21,654 nt of DNA. Source: Lingula anatina. Lineage: Eukaryota; Brachiopoda; Lingulata; Lingulida; Lingulidae. The stretch is from assembly GCF_001039355.2 (NCBI RefSeq), contig NW_019775480.1, positions 1,027,146 through 1,048,799 on the forward strand, given 5' to 3'. Below, in pieces: positions 10,611 to 19,934 of this stretch. Both the position numbers and the translations under genes were made by a program. The notes under the pieces are model-generated. The model saw only the letters and a program-made list of their open reading frames with translations, was not told the origin of the DNA and searched no databases. Numbering within the stretch: position 1 is the first letter of the stretch; each line of letters begins with the position of its first letter.

Positions 10611-13600
10611 CTTTCCTGTCTCTGGAAAGAAAAAGAGCATTAATATCAAACAGATTAATATCAAAACAGCTAGCACTGACCTTTCAACTCCTCTTCCCAA
10701 TAATGTCCTGAAAGCTGAGATCGCTAAGTCATAACACACCCAGCTGGTGCTGCCATCTATTGTCTGTAAGCCTAGGTCCACCACCAAGTCTGTAAGTAAC
10801 AGCGCCTTCGATGGATCAACCTTTGTGCAGTCCTTTGCAGTCTGTGCTATGTCGGTTTGTAACAAACTTTCTGATTGGCTTGTCATATCTAACAAATCTT
10901 CACCTTCTGCTTTGGAATGGTCAGTTGCAGTCACATGTTCAGTAGATTTGGAAACATGATCCACATTTCTTGATTCTGTCAATAAACATGTGGCATTAGG
11001 CTCATCCAAAACTGTACAATCTTTCAAATTTTTCACTTCATCAGTATTTGTGAGTGGACTGATTGTGTCACTGTTAACATCTTCAAGGAATCCAGGGTTA
11101 CTTGTCATGTCTTTCATTTTCTTCCCAAAAATTGAGCCCTGGGGTTTATCACTTTTCCCTGGAGATAACTTTTCATTAGGATCACAGTTTTTCACAGGAG
11201 CTGCCGGTTGACTGGAAAGAGTTTCATCCTGCAATTTCAAGTCCTTGTTTTCTTCTTGAATTGATAATTGGTGTTTGAGTCTAGAAAGCAGCATTTCTGT
11301 CCCAGCAGAAGCTGCACGTTGATCCTTGCATGTGACAGTACCATCCTCATTGCCAACTGCTTCATGGGAAGATACTAATTCTTCAAGTGCTGTAGTCATA
11401 AGTACTTGATCCTGAGTAAAAAATTAAAAATTGACAATAAAACTTTGAGAGTGACGTATGTTGTAGAGGTTTGAATTCCATTAATTTGTAAAATACACCT
11501 GGATGAGTCAAAATTCATAACCTTTCATACCTCACTTTCAGCCTTGGATCTTATCCTCAGAGCATCTGTATCCTCTGGCAGTTCAACATCGGCGGCAGTG
11601 GTGGGAGAAGTGCTCTCTAGTTTGGCCCTCTTCTCTCTAGTAGGCACTGTTACCAACTTGTCCAGCTTGTCAAACACACCTGACACTGTCTTTACTATCA
11701 CCTGTATGGATCCAAGTATTGCTTTAATTTATTTTATAACAATTGTGAGCCATTATTTATAATTCCTTATGCAGGTTCTATACATCTTTTAAAACTTTCT
11801 GTTCTACTTTATCATTTATTTATTTACTTGTCAATTTTAAATTATCTGTTCATTCTATTATTTCATACATCAATAATTTTACTCATCTATCCACTTATGT
11901 ATTTTTAACAAACCAAAGCAACCCAAAGAATCAAATGCAAGTTGCATTTCTTTGAAACCTTACATCTGTTACACTAACCTTCAACACAAGAGTGGAATTC
12001 ATAACTATCATACCTACCCTTGACACACCAGTCTCATTCAAATCTGACCTCAGCATAATAGTAAAATATACAACTTGTCTATCTGTGTGTATCTTTAGAG
12101 GCTTTCAGTCATCACACCCAAAACACCCACAGCAGTCACACTCACGTTTTGTGTTTAACTAACTATACCTTGTCTATCTGTGTGACTTGAGGAGGTTTCT
12201 TTACAAAGGCTATGTTGCCATCCCCAGCATATGCCAGGAACTCTCTCATCTCTGCACTGGTGTTCAGCTCACTCTTGGCACACAGGGTCTGCAATAACAA
12301 CACACCTGGGTTAATATTTCTGTTCAGTTCTGTGATAAAACAGACAGACCACTCTTAGCACACAGGGTCTGCAATAACAAGACACCAAGGNTGCCATCCC
12401 CAGCATATGCCAGAAACTCTCTCATCTCTGCACTGGTGTTCAGCTCACTCTTAGCACACAGGGTCTGCAATAACAACACACCAGGGTTAATATTTCTGTT
12501 AATTTCTGTGATAAAACAGACAGACCACTCTTGGCACACAGGGTCTGCAATAACAACACACCAGGGTTAATATTTCTGTTAATTTCTGTGATAAAACAGA
12601 CAGACCACTCTTGGCACACAGGGTCTGCAATAACAACACACCTGGGTTAATATTTCTGTTCAGTTCTGTGATGTACCTGCCTGCGTGTTTCTGATTTAAC
12701 CAAAAAAAATAAAAATTACTATACCCCCTTGTCTATCTTTATTTTGCCCTACTTTACTCTTTCTCTACCTTTTTATTTCTTTCCCCATTTTTCCCTTTGC
12801 AATGCTGTTTCTGTCCCTTGTTTTCTTTACTTTCACCCATCCCTCCATCTATCAGCTGGTATGATAACTTACCTGTAAGTACACCTCCAAGGTGCTCTTC
12901 CTACTGTCAATGTTCTCTTGTCCCATGTTCCCTATACCAAAAGGCATGGTTAGCCATTTCTTTGGGCCCTTCACATCTATAACAATACATATGACATATT
13001 GCTTTATATTCATTACCAATGAGAAAAACAAGCCAATTTATTGGAAATACATTTATCAGTCGTGTAATGACCCCAAAGTTCCTATAATCATAATGATTGT
13101 AATGATTACAATAATTATAATTTTCTGAAACAAACAAGTGTCTTGCCAGACATACAAGTATACATGAAATACCTGTACAGTAACTGTTGTTTGTAGAAAA
13201 TATCATGATTGTAAATTTTGAAATTATTACCATCTTTCAATTTTCTTAAAAGTTACAAGCAAAAAGTATAAAGTCTGGACCTAAAAAACTCAGAAGAGAA
13301 AAAAATTATATCTATGACTTATAGATATGCTTCTCTGCACGTAAACATTTTCAAACTTTGTGAGATTAATCCAATGTGTATCAATAATTCACATTTCTCC
13401 AAAATATCATTATTTTACAAGAAGTGACAAAATCTACCTTTGATGCATTTTTTATACAAGTCACTGTTTTCCAACCTGGAATGAAGATTTACAAATTCTC
13501 TGAATCTTCTCCAAACCACTTTCTTCTGCAGGATAAACTCTTCTTCCTCAGTTAAATACCAGGCTTCATACTGCAATGCATGATCATAGTAATATTCACA

Positions 13601-16600
13601 TTCTGTTATAATTTTCTTATCAGCAATTTATTATTATTATTATTATTATTTTTTTTTTTTTTTTTTTTTTTTTTTTGAAAAATTAAATATCACAACTTAT
13701 GGGAAAATATCATCTAAGTCACATTTTTATCTTGTCCATAACTAATTAACTCACACCTATGAAAGCTTTTCTGTCTCACACGGAAATAATATCTCATAAA
13801 ATTTTTTTTAAATTAGAAATTTATCTACACATGATCTATTTTACACACATTGCAAGTTTACATAACCATTCTTTTCTCATCTACCTGCATTTTATATAAA
13901 GTATACTTACCTCTATTTTATACAGAGTATATGGCTTGTTAGATGTAAATGAAGGTTCTGTGGCAGTCTCAGTCTGTGTAATATACACATTCTGGAAAAT
14001 AAAATTTGGCACCTCCGTTGTTGTAACAACCTGTCTTTGCCTCATGATGCGTTTCTGACGAACTCCAGTAGTAGCTTGAGCATTGGAAACACAACTCTGA
14101 ATATCCTCTACGCTAACACTGTCCATCTCTGAAGACAGAGCACTTTCACTTTCATTTCCACTGGAACCAACGACAGGGGAACTGGACATCTGGTGGTCAG
14201 CTTTGTCCAGTTGAAGTGGAATGTTGATGGATGCACTGCGATGTAGATGACCAGGGCTATGGTCAGTGTGTGGTCTGTCTAATATCTCAGTGCTATCTGC
14301 TCTGGACATTGCTGTAAAAATACCTCTTTGCCTGTCAACATTGGCTCTTCCATCAGCCTCCCCCTGTGCTGCTTGTCTCCTAGCAACCCCAGAATGAGGC
14401 ACTGCTGATCCTGTAACCTCCTGCTGATTCTCTTCATCACTCCAATGGACTTTCAAAGGGCGTCTCTGTTGGGCAATTCCAATATGTCCTGTTATCCCAG
14501 ACACAGCTATCTCTCCCTCACTTTCAAGACTTCCAGCAGTCAACACAGAGGAGCCTTCTTTAACATCACTGCTCTCTGACTGCTGATTATTATCATCATT
14601 CTCTGGCTCCCACGCAGCCTCAATCCCATGAGAAAATGTCTCACCTGATAACGTGCCTTGGGGCACTGCTTTCTCTGCCTCCACAGTCTGTTCTCCAGAA
14701 AGCAAAAAAGATGGTCCCGTCAGATTGAAGTTACCATTGGCAGATTTACTGGGACTCTTCTCATTCTGCCTTCTGAATCTCCCCAAAAATGATGAACCCT
14801 GTTGATGAGGTTCCTCTATTTTCCTACTGACAGATGAACTGATACTATCTTCTTTTGAGGTTGAATTCCCTCCAACTTTGCTGAGGGTTTCACCATTTCT
14901 GCTAGCTTCTCTAAATATATTTGTACCTTCTGTGGATGTGGCTTCCCTACTGTCCTTCACCCCTGACCCTTGACCTTGCACTGAAGATATGACCTCATCT
15001 GACCTTGACACATCACTTGAAGACGACCTTGAACTTGACACAGTTAGCATGTCCTTGACACCAACTTCCTCAAAGGGTGTATCTGAACTTGACTCATGGA
15101 GCAATGCTCTCTTGATAGCCTCTTGATCAAGTGTAAGTTCTGTAGGTCTATTCTGTGGCTTGGATTCAGGAGAGTGATCAGAATTTACTGTAGTTTTCAC
15201 AGCTGTTGTTTGGGTAGTCTGGGGCTTGGATTGTTGTGTTAGAGTAGAAAATGGGTAAGAAGAACTTCCTGAGCTGGTTGTGTTAGCTGTGATTGTGCTC
15301 ATTGTGCTGGTTGTGTTAGCTGTGATTGTGCTCATTGTGCTGGTTGAGACAGGCGCTGAATTCCCTTCAGGCAACAGTCTAAAGTATTGGCCTAAACTAG
15401 ATGAGACAAATTCTCCACATTTTTCCAGATCACTTTCTGGTTCATCTTGCTCATATTCCTGAAGATCTGCAGACTTCTCAGAATCAAAATGTGTTTCCTG
15501 TTCATTAAGTTCATGAGTATTTTCCGCTTCACTTGAGTTGGAATTGCTTCCTTTTAGTAATTCTTGCTTCTGCTCAAAACCTAGTCCATCCTGTACAGGG
15601 GTTCCATCTGGTGGCAAACTTGCAGCTTGACCTTGGTTTCGTTCACTGTCTGGTGACTTCATCAAAGTCTTGTCTTGACTTATGCTTCCCTCTAGGGGTG
15701 GAACTATCTCTGGCTCCTCATCAGAAAGAACTGCCACTATGCACCTGTGTAAAGTGTGACTGTCGCTCAGTTTGCTCACCAGAGGGAGCAGCATGTTACA
15801 GGCGAGTATTTCCACCAGCATCTCTGTCGCACTCTCAGTTTTGTAGACCTGGTAAATGTGAAGAAAATAATTCAGGGAATACTGTTTGAAAATATATCAT
15901 CAACAGCACATAATGAACCTTGGAATTCTACATTGCAAATACATTAATTTTCCAGGATTTATTTTTCAATTTTTTCCTTAAAATTACCAAACACATCATA
16001 TTCAAAGCCTCTCACTAAGAATAATGAACAATTAACCCAGAAATTTAAAAGGGGAATCAGTTTATGCTATTATTATATTTAAATCTAAAGCAAACTGTAT
16101 TTTGTATTTCACTTATTTTAAGTTGTGTCAATTTTCACAACACCACACTAAAAGCAAAAAAAAAAAAAAAATGGTGTTCACATGAATAAAAATTTGACTG
16201 CAATAAACATTTTATTTTAAAAAGCAACCTTGTCAGGTGCCAATGTGGCCAGCAGAAGTCTTGTAACAGCTCTCACATACTGCACCTCTGTCTCCTCATC
16301 ATACAGAGCTGTGTGGAAGTGAACCTGGGAATAGCAATTAATTGTAATAAAACCGGTTGTCAGAAACATCAGAATGGGGATAAGTGTTAAGTTTTTCTGT
16401 TTTTTCTTGAATGTGGACCCCATTATTTGACCCAAATTGAAAATTGGCACAGAAAGTAAAGAGACGCAAAAAGGCAAAAGCCCAAGGCATGCAGCTATAA
16501 ATAATAATGATAATCCAGATTTTCAATTTTAAACACCCAAAAGGCTTTATTCTCTAAATGTATATTTAATCCACTTCAGTAGCCTAAACTGTAATAACCC

Positions 16601-18027
16601 ATCAGACCAGTTCTTCCCTTCTTCTTTTCGCAAAAATTAAATTCATCAGCATTTATAATTCAAGGTGAGCTTAGAATGAATTTTGGAACATCATCTTTCC
16701 ATGGATCACTGCATTTATTTCTGAAAGTTACTAATCCGAGCATTTATTTAATCTTTCCTACCTGTTTCTCAAAAGCCTCCTCAATTGTTTTCACCTTTTT
16801 GAACTCTATCTTTGAGGGATCTTTCTTTTTCCTGTATGCTGGCTGCCTCTTGAGGTAATGAACAGATGCTTGGTATCCTTTGATATGGCCCCTTGAATAC
16901 AAACATGTAAAGATATAGTTTTATAACCCTATTTCCTCAATAAATGAGACCAGCTGGTTTTATACATGAAAAATGTGACCCTGATTGTACTAGGTATGAC
17001 TAGTTGCATTGGGTGTGACTTGATTGTGTTAGCTGTGACCTGATTGTGTTAGATTTGCTTACAAATCTATTCATTGCCATATGTTATTAAAGCTATAATG
17101 TGGGAAAAATTCACTCCCTTTAAAAACTACCTTACACAATAACTTCTTAGGAGGTGAGCACCTACCTAAACACTGTGAGCAAAACTGGTACTAATTTCTG
17201 TCTCCCAGCTTTCCCTATCCTGTGGGTACTATCCCTGAGAAGACCTGTGAGCAGTTGGGAGGCTTCCTCCATGCACTGGCTGTTGTTACTGATTATATCA
17301 TACCAAATCTGTCGCATAATAAAAACAAATATAGTGTGAGATATTTCATGAATAACATAAATCTCACTTAGAAATATTGATCAAAGCTATATCTTGAAGC
17401 TGAAGATAAATTAACACAACTACATGTATTTCCAAATCCTAGATAACTTGTGAAAGGAAATCAATTTAATTTACTTTTAAATCTGCATTTTTCTAGCAAA
17501 AGGTGAATTATCTTGAATTAACTATAGTAACTGCAGTCTGAAGTTATAAGAAACTTACAATTATTCTTCGATTTAAGATCTGTCATACGCAGACAGATAA
17601 CAGTATCTGTACATAAAAATTGCCTGGGTATAAAAAAACTATAAAAATAAGCAGAACATAAATTAATATGCTATACCTTTACAAAATCCATGCTAATAAG
17701 GTCCACAAATTTATCCACTTCCTCCGTTACTGTCTTGGATGTCGATTGGCTGTCATCAATATGATGCCCATCAGGTGATACCAACTTCAGCAGCCCTTTG
17801 TAAGTATTGTAAACAATGTGTATGGTCCCGTCTGTACGGAAAAGGGACTGCTGTTGCAGAAGATACCTGCAATATCATTAAATTTAAAGAGATCTATTGG
17901 ATATTGAATTCATATAATACTTCTTACATTTCAAACTAGAACTGAGATAGCAATTATCCTGCCAGCAAATGTTTCAAAATTGAAATCTACTTTGAATATT
18001 TCTGCAGCACTCAAATTCAAGTATTTC

Positions 18028-18069
<42 letters not shown>

Positions 18070-18277
18070 GAGAGAGAGAGAGAGGGGGAGGCAAGAGAAG
18101 ATATTACCTGGACCCCATAAGTCCTCCTAGGAATGTGAGTATATACACCAGCAGTGGCAGCCAAGTCCATGTCCACACAGCCACTGCTATGTACAACACC
18201 GCCACCACCAGGGTGAGCTGAATACTGGTCATGTGACTGACATGTGACCTCAGTGCTCTACACAAGGACCATGCCAT
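9448..18277 (-). CDS. SNX19: Sorting nexin 19, complete (13 coding exons)
   Basis: Exons, in transcript order: 18277-18108, 17866-17677, 17308-17166, 16891-16762, 16324-16229, 15848-13911, 13570-13438, 12976-12873, 12288-12169, 11701-11531, 11411-10681, 10234-10047, 9656-9448. They sum to 4323 nt, 1440 residues plus TGA, in frame throughout. Layout: two adjacent hydrophobic helices (residues about 20-56), PXA domain (about 104-285), disordered Ser/Glu-rich linker to about 860, PX domain (about 863-1000) with VVWRRFREFVNLHSRL, a second disordered insert, then Nexin_C (about 1265-1425) with LNKHLLFCLADALLEQLLPE. The absence of an RGS domain separates it from SNX13/14/25. SNX19 proteins sit in the ER by the N-terminal hairpin and hold endolysosomes at ER contacts through PI3P binding by PX. 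At 1440 residues it is far longer than human SNX19 (about 990), mainly through its linkers. The start has a strong Kozak context (ACCATGG). Confidence 0.92.
9657..10046 (-). other. SNX19 intron 12
   Basis: Intron with a poly-A run of about 16 nt near 9885 and no coding signal. Confidence 0.8.
10047..10234 (-). CDS. SNX19: SNX19 exon 12 (Nexin_C)
   Basis: It reads FLQEAVASITTEERCAHYLQ, then NLRELLWHDGKRPGDQEQ and ends RKQAERCLYEAYPG. Acceptor CTGTTTCAG, donor GTAATT; phase 2 in, phase 1 out. Confidence 0.92.
10571..10608. repeat. (CA)n microsatellite in SNX19 intron 11
   Basis: About 19 CA units between exons 11 and 12, in the read-through of exon 11. Confidence 0.95.
10681..11411 (-). CDS. 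SNX19: SNX19 exon 11 (second linker, Nexin_C start)
   Basis: It starts DQVLMTTALEELVSSHEAVG. About 200 disordered residues follow, then ALLLTDLVVDLGLQTIDGST and AFRTLLGRGVE, the beginning of Nexin_C. Donor GTCAGT in phase 2. The frame continues past the donor into the (CA)n intron, which is a read-through artefact. Confidence 0.9.
11531..11701 (-). CDS. SNX19: SNX19 exon 10
   Basis: Fifty-seven codons starting VIVKTVSGVFDKLDKLVTVP and ending DALRIRSKAESE: an amphipathic helix after PX, then a charged linker. Acceptor CCATACAG, donor GTATGA, phase 0 at both ends. Confidence 0.88.
12169..12288 (-). CDS. SNX19: SNX19 exon 9 (PX end)
   Basis: Forty codons: TLCAKSELNTSAEMREFLAY, AGDGNIAFVKKPPQVTQIDK. 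This is the last PX helix. Its acceptor (TATTGCAG) is the innermost of five tandem copies. Donor GTATAG. Confidence 0.9.
12281..12672 (-). repeat. Five-copy ~80-bp tandem repeat carrying the exon 9 acceptor
   Basis: Units start at 12281, 12361, 12457, 12537 and 12617 (spacing 80, 96, 80, 80); the last is partial. Each, on the - strand, ends in TTGTTATTGCAG followed by the first exon bases ACCCTGTGTGCC or ACCCTGTGTGCT. The 96-bp unit also holds a 73-nt copy of exon 9 and an ambiguous base at 12391. Confidence 0.93.
12392..12464 (-). pseudogene. Truncated duplicate of SNX19 exon 9
   Basis: The first 73 nt of exon 9 are repeated with two substitutions, then the copy breaks at the ambiguous base 12391 before any donor. 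Read onward it reaches a stop within the next repeat unit, so it cannot serve as a normal exon. Confidence 0.85.
12873..12976 (-). CDS. SNX19: SNX19 exon 8 (PX)
   Basis: After completing an Asp codon it reads VKGPKKWLTMPFGIGNMGQE and ends DSRKSTLEVYLQ, the proline-rich loop and following helix of PX. The acceptor chosen is TTATAG at 12978-12977, because it keeps frame and gives IKDVKGPKKW. Confidence 0.9.
13438..13570 (-). CDS. SNX19: SNX19 exon 7 (PX core)
   Basis: It reads YEAWYLTEEEEFILQKKVVW, then RRFREFVNLHSRLENSDLYK. The RRF motif is where PX domains contact the 3-phosphate of PI3P. Acceptor ATTGCAG, donor GTAGAT, leaving in phase 1. Confidence 0.93.
13625..13676. repeat. (TTA)n followed by a poly-T run in SNX19 intron 6
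   Basis: About eight TTA units then a run of about 27 T. On the - strand this is an A-rich tract between exons 6 and 7. No other signal is seen in this intron. Confidence 0.85.
13911..15848 (-). CDS. SNX19: SNX19 exon 6 (PXA end, long linker, PX start)
   Basis: A single 646-codon exon. It starts VYKTESATEMLVEILACNML with LLPLVSKLSD completing PXA, followed by some 580 residues rich in Ser, Glu, Thr and Gln with no recognised fold, and ends FIFQNVYITQ...YTLYKIE, the first strands of PX. It contains a perfect 33-nt in-frame duplication. The donor is GTAAGTAT. The region may bear regulatory phosphorylation or short binding motifs, but none is identified. Confidence 0.93.
15274..15339 (-). repeat. 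Exact 33-bp tandem duplication inside SNX19 exon 6
   Basis: Two identical 33-nt units (15274-15306 and 15307-15339) encode an 11-residue Thr/Ser-rich repeat (TSTMSTITANT twice), so frame is kept. The identity suggests a recent slippage or unequal-exchange event. Confidence 0.95.
15849..16228 (-). other. SNX19 intron 5
   Basis: AT-rich intron with a poly-A run of about 15 nt near 16157; nothing else recognisable. Confidence 0.75.
16229..16324 (-). CDS. SNX19: SNX19 exon 5 (PXA)
   Basis: Thirty-two codons, VHFHTALYDEETEVQYVRAV to LLATLAPDK. H.AL...E...Y.R is the conserved second half of PXA. The donor GTTGCT is a weak GT donor, but the frame and homology both require it. Confidence 0.9.
16762..16891 (-). 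CDS. SNX19: SNX19 exon 4 (PXA)
   Basis: It reads GHIKGYQASVHYLKRQPAYR, then a Lys-rich stretch and KVKTIEEAFEKQ. It joins exon 3 in phase 2 and leaves in phase 0; donor GTAGGA. Confidence 0.88.
17166..17308 (-). CDS. SNX19: SNX19 exon 3 (PXA)
   Basis: It reads IWYDIISNNSQCMEEASQLL and ends QKLVPVLLTVFR. W-Y-x-x-I-S is typical of PXA cores. Acceptor GCGACAG, donor GTAGGT. Confidence 0.92.
17677..17866 (-). CDS. SNX19: SNX19 exon 2
   Basis: It reads YLLQQQSLFRTDGTIHIVYN and ends KTVTEEVDKFVDLISMDFVK, the first helix of the PXA domain. The acceptor is TATTGCAG and the donor GTATAG; phase 2 in, phase 0 out. Confidence 0.9.
18030..18090. repeat. (AG)n microsatellite in SNX19 intron 1
   Basis: AG units interrupted once by AAAAAGTG and ending AGAGGGGGAGG, about 17 nt inside the donor of exon 1. 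On the - strand it forms a CT-rich tract next to the splice donor. Confidence 0.93.
18108..18277 (-). CDS. SNX19: SNX19 exon 1 (start, membrane hairpin)
   Basis: It reads MAWSLCRALRSHVSHMTSIQ, then two hydrophobic stretches (LTLVVAVLYIAVAVW and LPLLVYILTFLGGLMG) and ends in phase 2 at donor GTAATA. An internal Met16 is an alternative start: a branch-point-like CTGACTAAT and a pyrimidine tract upstream could direct splicing to the AG at 18258-18257, which would remove the first Met. Confidence 0.85.
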
Positions 18278-18869
18278 GGTGTCAGATGTGACGATATGTA
18301 GAGTGGGAGAGGTGTGATTAGTCAGCAGGATGCCCAGTGTCTGGGATTACCTCGTCTTAAAGTAGCTACAACTGACTCAATAACTTGACCATGATGACAG
18401 TATGTCTTTGTTTAAGCACCATCATAAATAAGACAGTACTTCACAGGTTACAATTTGTTGTTGGTTATCAGTGCTATACCAGCATGCATGTCTACAACAA
18501 AGATTAATAAGAAAAATAATGTACAAATTTACAATGGCAACTATACTACTGGTAGTAAGCCCAATGTTCAATTCTTTTAAATTAAGACATTTACCGGTAG
18601 TACAATCCGCAATGACTGAATAGTCAGACATTTTGCCAACACCACAGACATATTTATTAAAGTAATTCTGGACGAACATAACCCCATTATCCCAGTAATG
18701 CACTGTACGTGTACGAGTGCGTGTTGTATATACGCTGTAGCCGTGTAGGCGTACGTTGACACCTGAGGAAGAATCAAAACAAATCCTCTCCGGCTTCTAA
18801 TCATATTTTCCAAATATGCCTCACTTTGCTGTTAATGCATAAACGTCTGAAAGTCTAGAACATACTTAC
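18278..18869 (-). other. Probable 5' UTR and first intron of SNX19
   Basis: No conserved coding frame. Overlapping short frames on the - strand here lack any domain or splice support. Confidence 0.45.
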
Positions 18870-19032
18870 CACATCATGACCTTAGTAAAGAGTAGAGGTC
18901 TATACTTATGTAAAACGGTCGAAAAGTTTCATTTCTCGCCCAGCAAGGGTTCCACACAAATGGCCTTGACCTCGTTTACATACATATATCAAGACAAGCT
19001 GCTCTCAAAGCAAAGGCATTTTGTGGGCTAAT
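18870..19032 (-). other. SNX19: Candidate non-coding first exon of SNX19
   Basis: A consensus donor GTAAGTATG lies at 18869-18861, about 160 nt downstream of a TATA/initiator pair on the same strand. The segment has ATGs but no frame that joins the SNX19 coding exon. The matching acceptor is uncertain; CCCAG at 18345-18341 is possible. Confidence 0.4.
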
Positions 19033-19057
19033 GAGGAGCCTCCGAGGCCATTATATA
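19032..19057 (-). promoter_or_regulatory. Candidate TATA-box promoter for SNX19
   Basis: TATATAA reads on the - strand at 19057-19051, and an initiator-like TCATT has its A at 19032, 25 nt after the first T of the box. Spacing and orientation are canonical. The inferred transcript would end its first exon at 18870. Confidence 0.4.
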
Positions 19058-19176
19058 GGAATAGCCCCTTTCGGTTTCTGAAAAATTTATCGCACACCAT
19101 TATTCCCCTCTTAAAATTAGAATCTTGACTAACTAAATTATAGTTCTCAACCTTGAAAAAGGGCACTGATTGCTCT

Positions 19177-19199
19177 CAAAAAAAAAAAAAAAAAAAAAA
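19177..19199. repeat. Poly-A run
   Basis: About 22 A residues in a row, upstream of the fold-back element. Confidence 0.9.
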
Positions 19200-19280
19200 C
19201 TTTCGGGGTCCTTCAGCATGCACCCCCGAACTCCACACCAAAGGAGCGATGGTAGGCTTCGCATCAGAGGCCTGTCGTTC

Positions 19281-19532
19281 AGACCCCCCCCCCCCTTTCA
19301 AATAAGCCTGGATGAGTCCCTCTGGTATGTATCGATGGGGCCGTAGCAATAGTCCGAAGATTCATTGGTCCGAATATTCACTATAGAACCTTCGGACCAA
19401 TGAACCCTCGATTAAAAAATAGATGAAAATGTTACCACTTTTCGGACCAATGAACCTTTGGACTATTGCTACGGCCCCATCGATACATACCAGAGGGACT
19501 CATCCAGGCTTATTTGAAAGGGGGGGGGGTCT
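19281..19532. mobile_element. Fold-back (MITE-like) element with ~92-nt inverted arms
   Basis: The left arm (19281-19374) and right arm (19441-19532) are reverse complements, apart from about two mismatches and a different length of the terminal C/G run. The outer ends are AGACCCCC and GGGGGTCT. The 66-nt centre contains a third copy of the inner arm motif TTCGGACCAATGAA (19391-19404). No transposase is encoded and no clear target-site duplication is seen. Confidence 0.75.
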
Positions 19533-19556
19533 GATACATACCTACATACCGATACA

Positions 19557-19685
19557 TAGGCCTACGTACGTTACCAAATTGAGTGTAGGTTGTTGATCTT
19601 GTTGTTTAGGCCTACGTTGTTTGTTGTCCGTCGACACAATTTAGGCTTACTATGTGAGCGCGTGAGACGTCATATAGGCCTACAT
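19557..19685. repeat. Scattered AGGCCTAC words
   Basis: AGGCCTAC occurs near 19558, 19608 and 19676, with a variant AGGCTTAC. It is a short interspersed repeat motif of unknown meaning. Confidence 0.5.
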
Positions 19686-19703
19686 GCGCCCACGTATATA
19701 TAT

Positions 19704-19934
19704 ATTTTGTCTTGTTCTCAAAGCTCACGATCATGTAATTAAACAGTCATATTATAGTCTTTGCGTTCATCTAGGATATATTCGACACTCAGCTGGGATA
19801 ATCGATCTCCGATTTATCTTAACTTCGGGTTGAAAACTTGCCCGACATGACCTCACCCAAAGTCAATAATTGTATTTATAATACAATACATTTGTTATCA
19901 ATATGAATCTCTTTGTTTGAGATTAGGGGGTTGT
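19704..19934 (+). repeat. 231-bp direct repeat, copy 1
   Basis: Identical by eye, without gaps, to 21108-21338. It contains no open frame and does not begin TG or end CA, so it is not a standard LTR. Confidence 0.93.

Noticed and set aside
10539-10680. Extension of SNX19 exon 11 through a hydrophobic stretch and the (CA)n tract
   Set aside because: This is intron read-through past a GT donor; splicing to exon 12 restores the Nexin_C domain in frame.
12324-12539. Separate 71-residue - strand gene
   Set aside because: It is the duplicated exon 9 fragment read across repeat units and contains the ambiguous base.
12281-12672. Regularly spaced repeats resembling a CRISPR array
   Set aside because: The units are contiguous tandem copies of a splice acceptor and exon start with no unique spacers, in an animal gene.
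9448-18277. SNX13, SNX14 or SNX25 identity
   Set aside because: No RGS-like sequence lies between PXA and PX; the layout matches SNX19.
18422-18813. Overlapping - strand frames of 93 and 78 residues
   Set aside because: No family resemblance; they fall in the likely first intron of SNX19.
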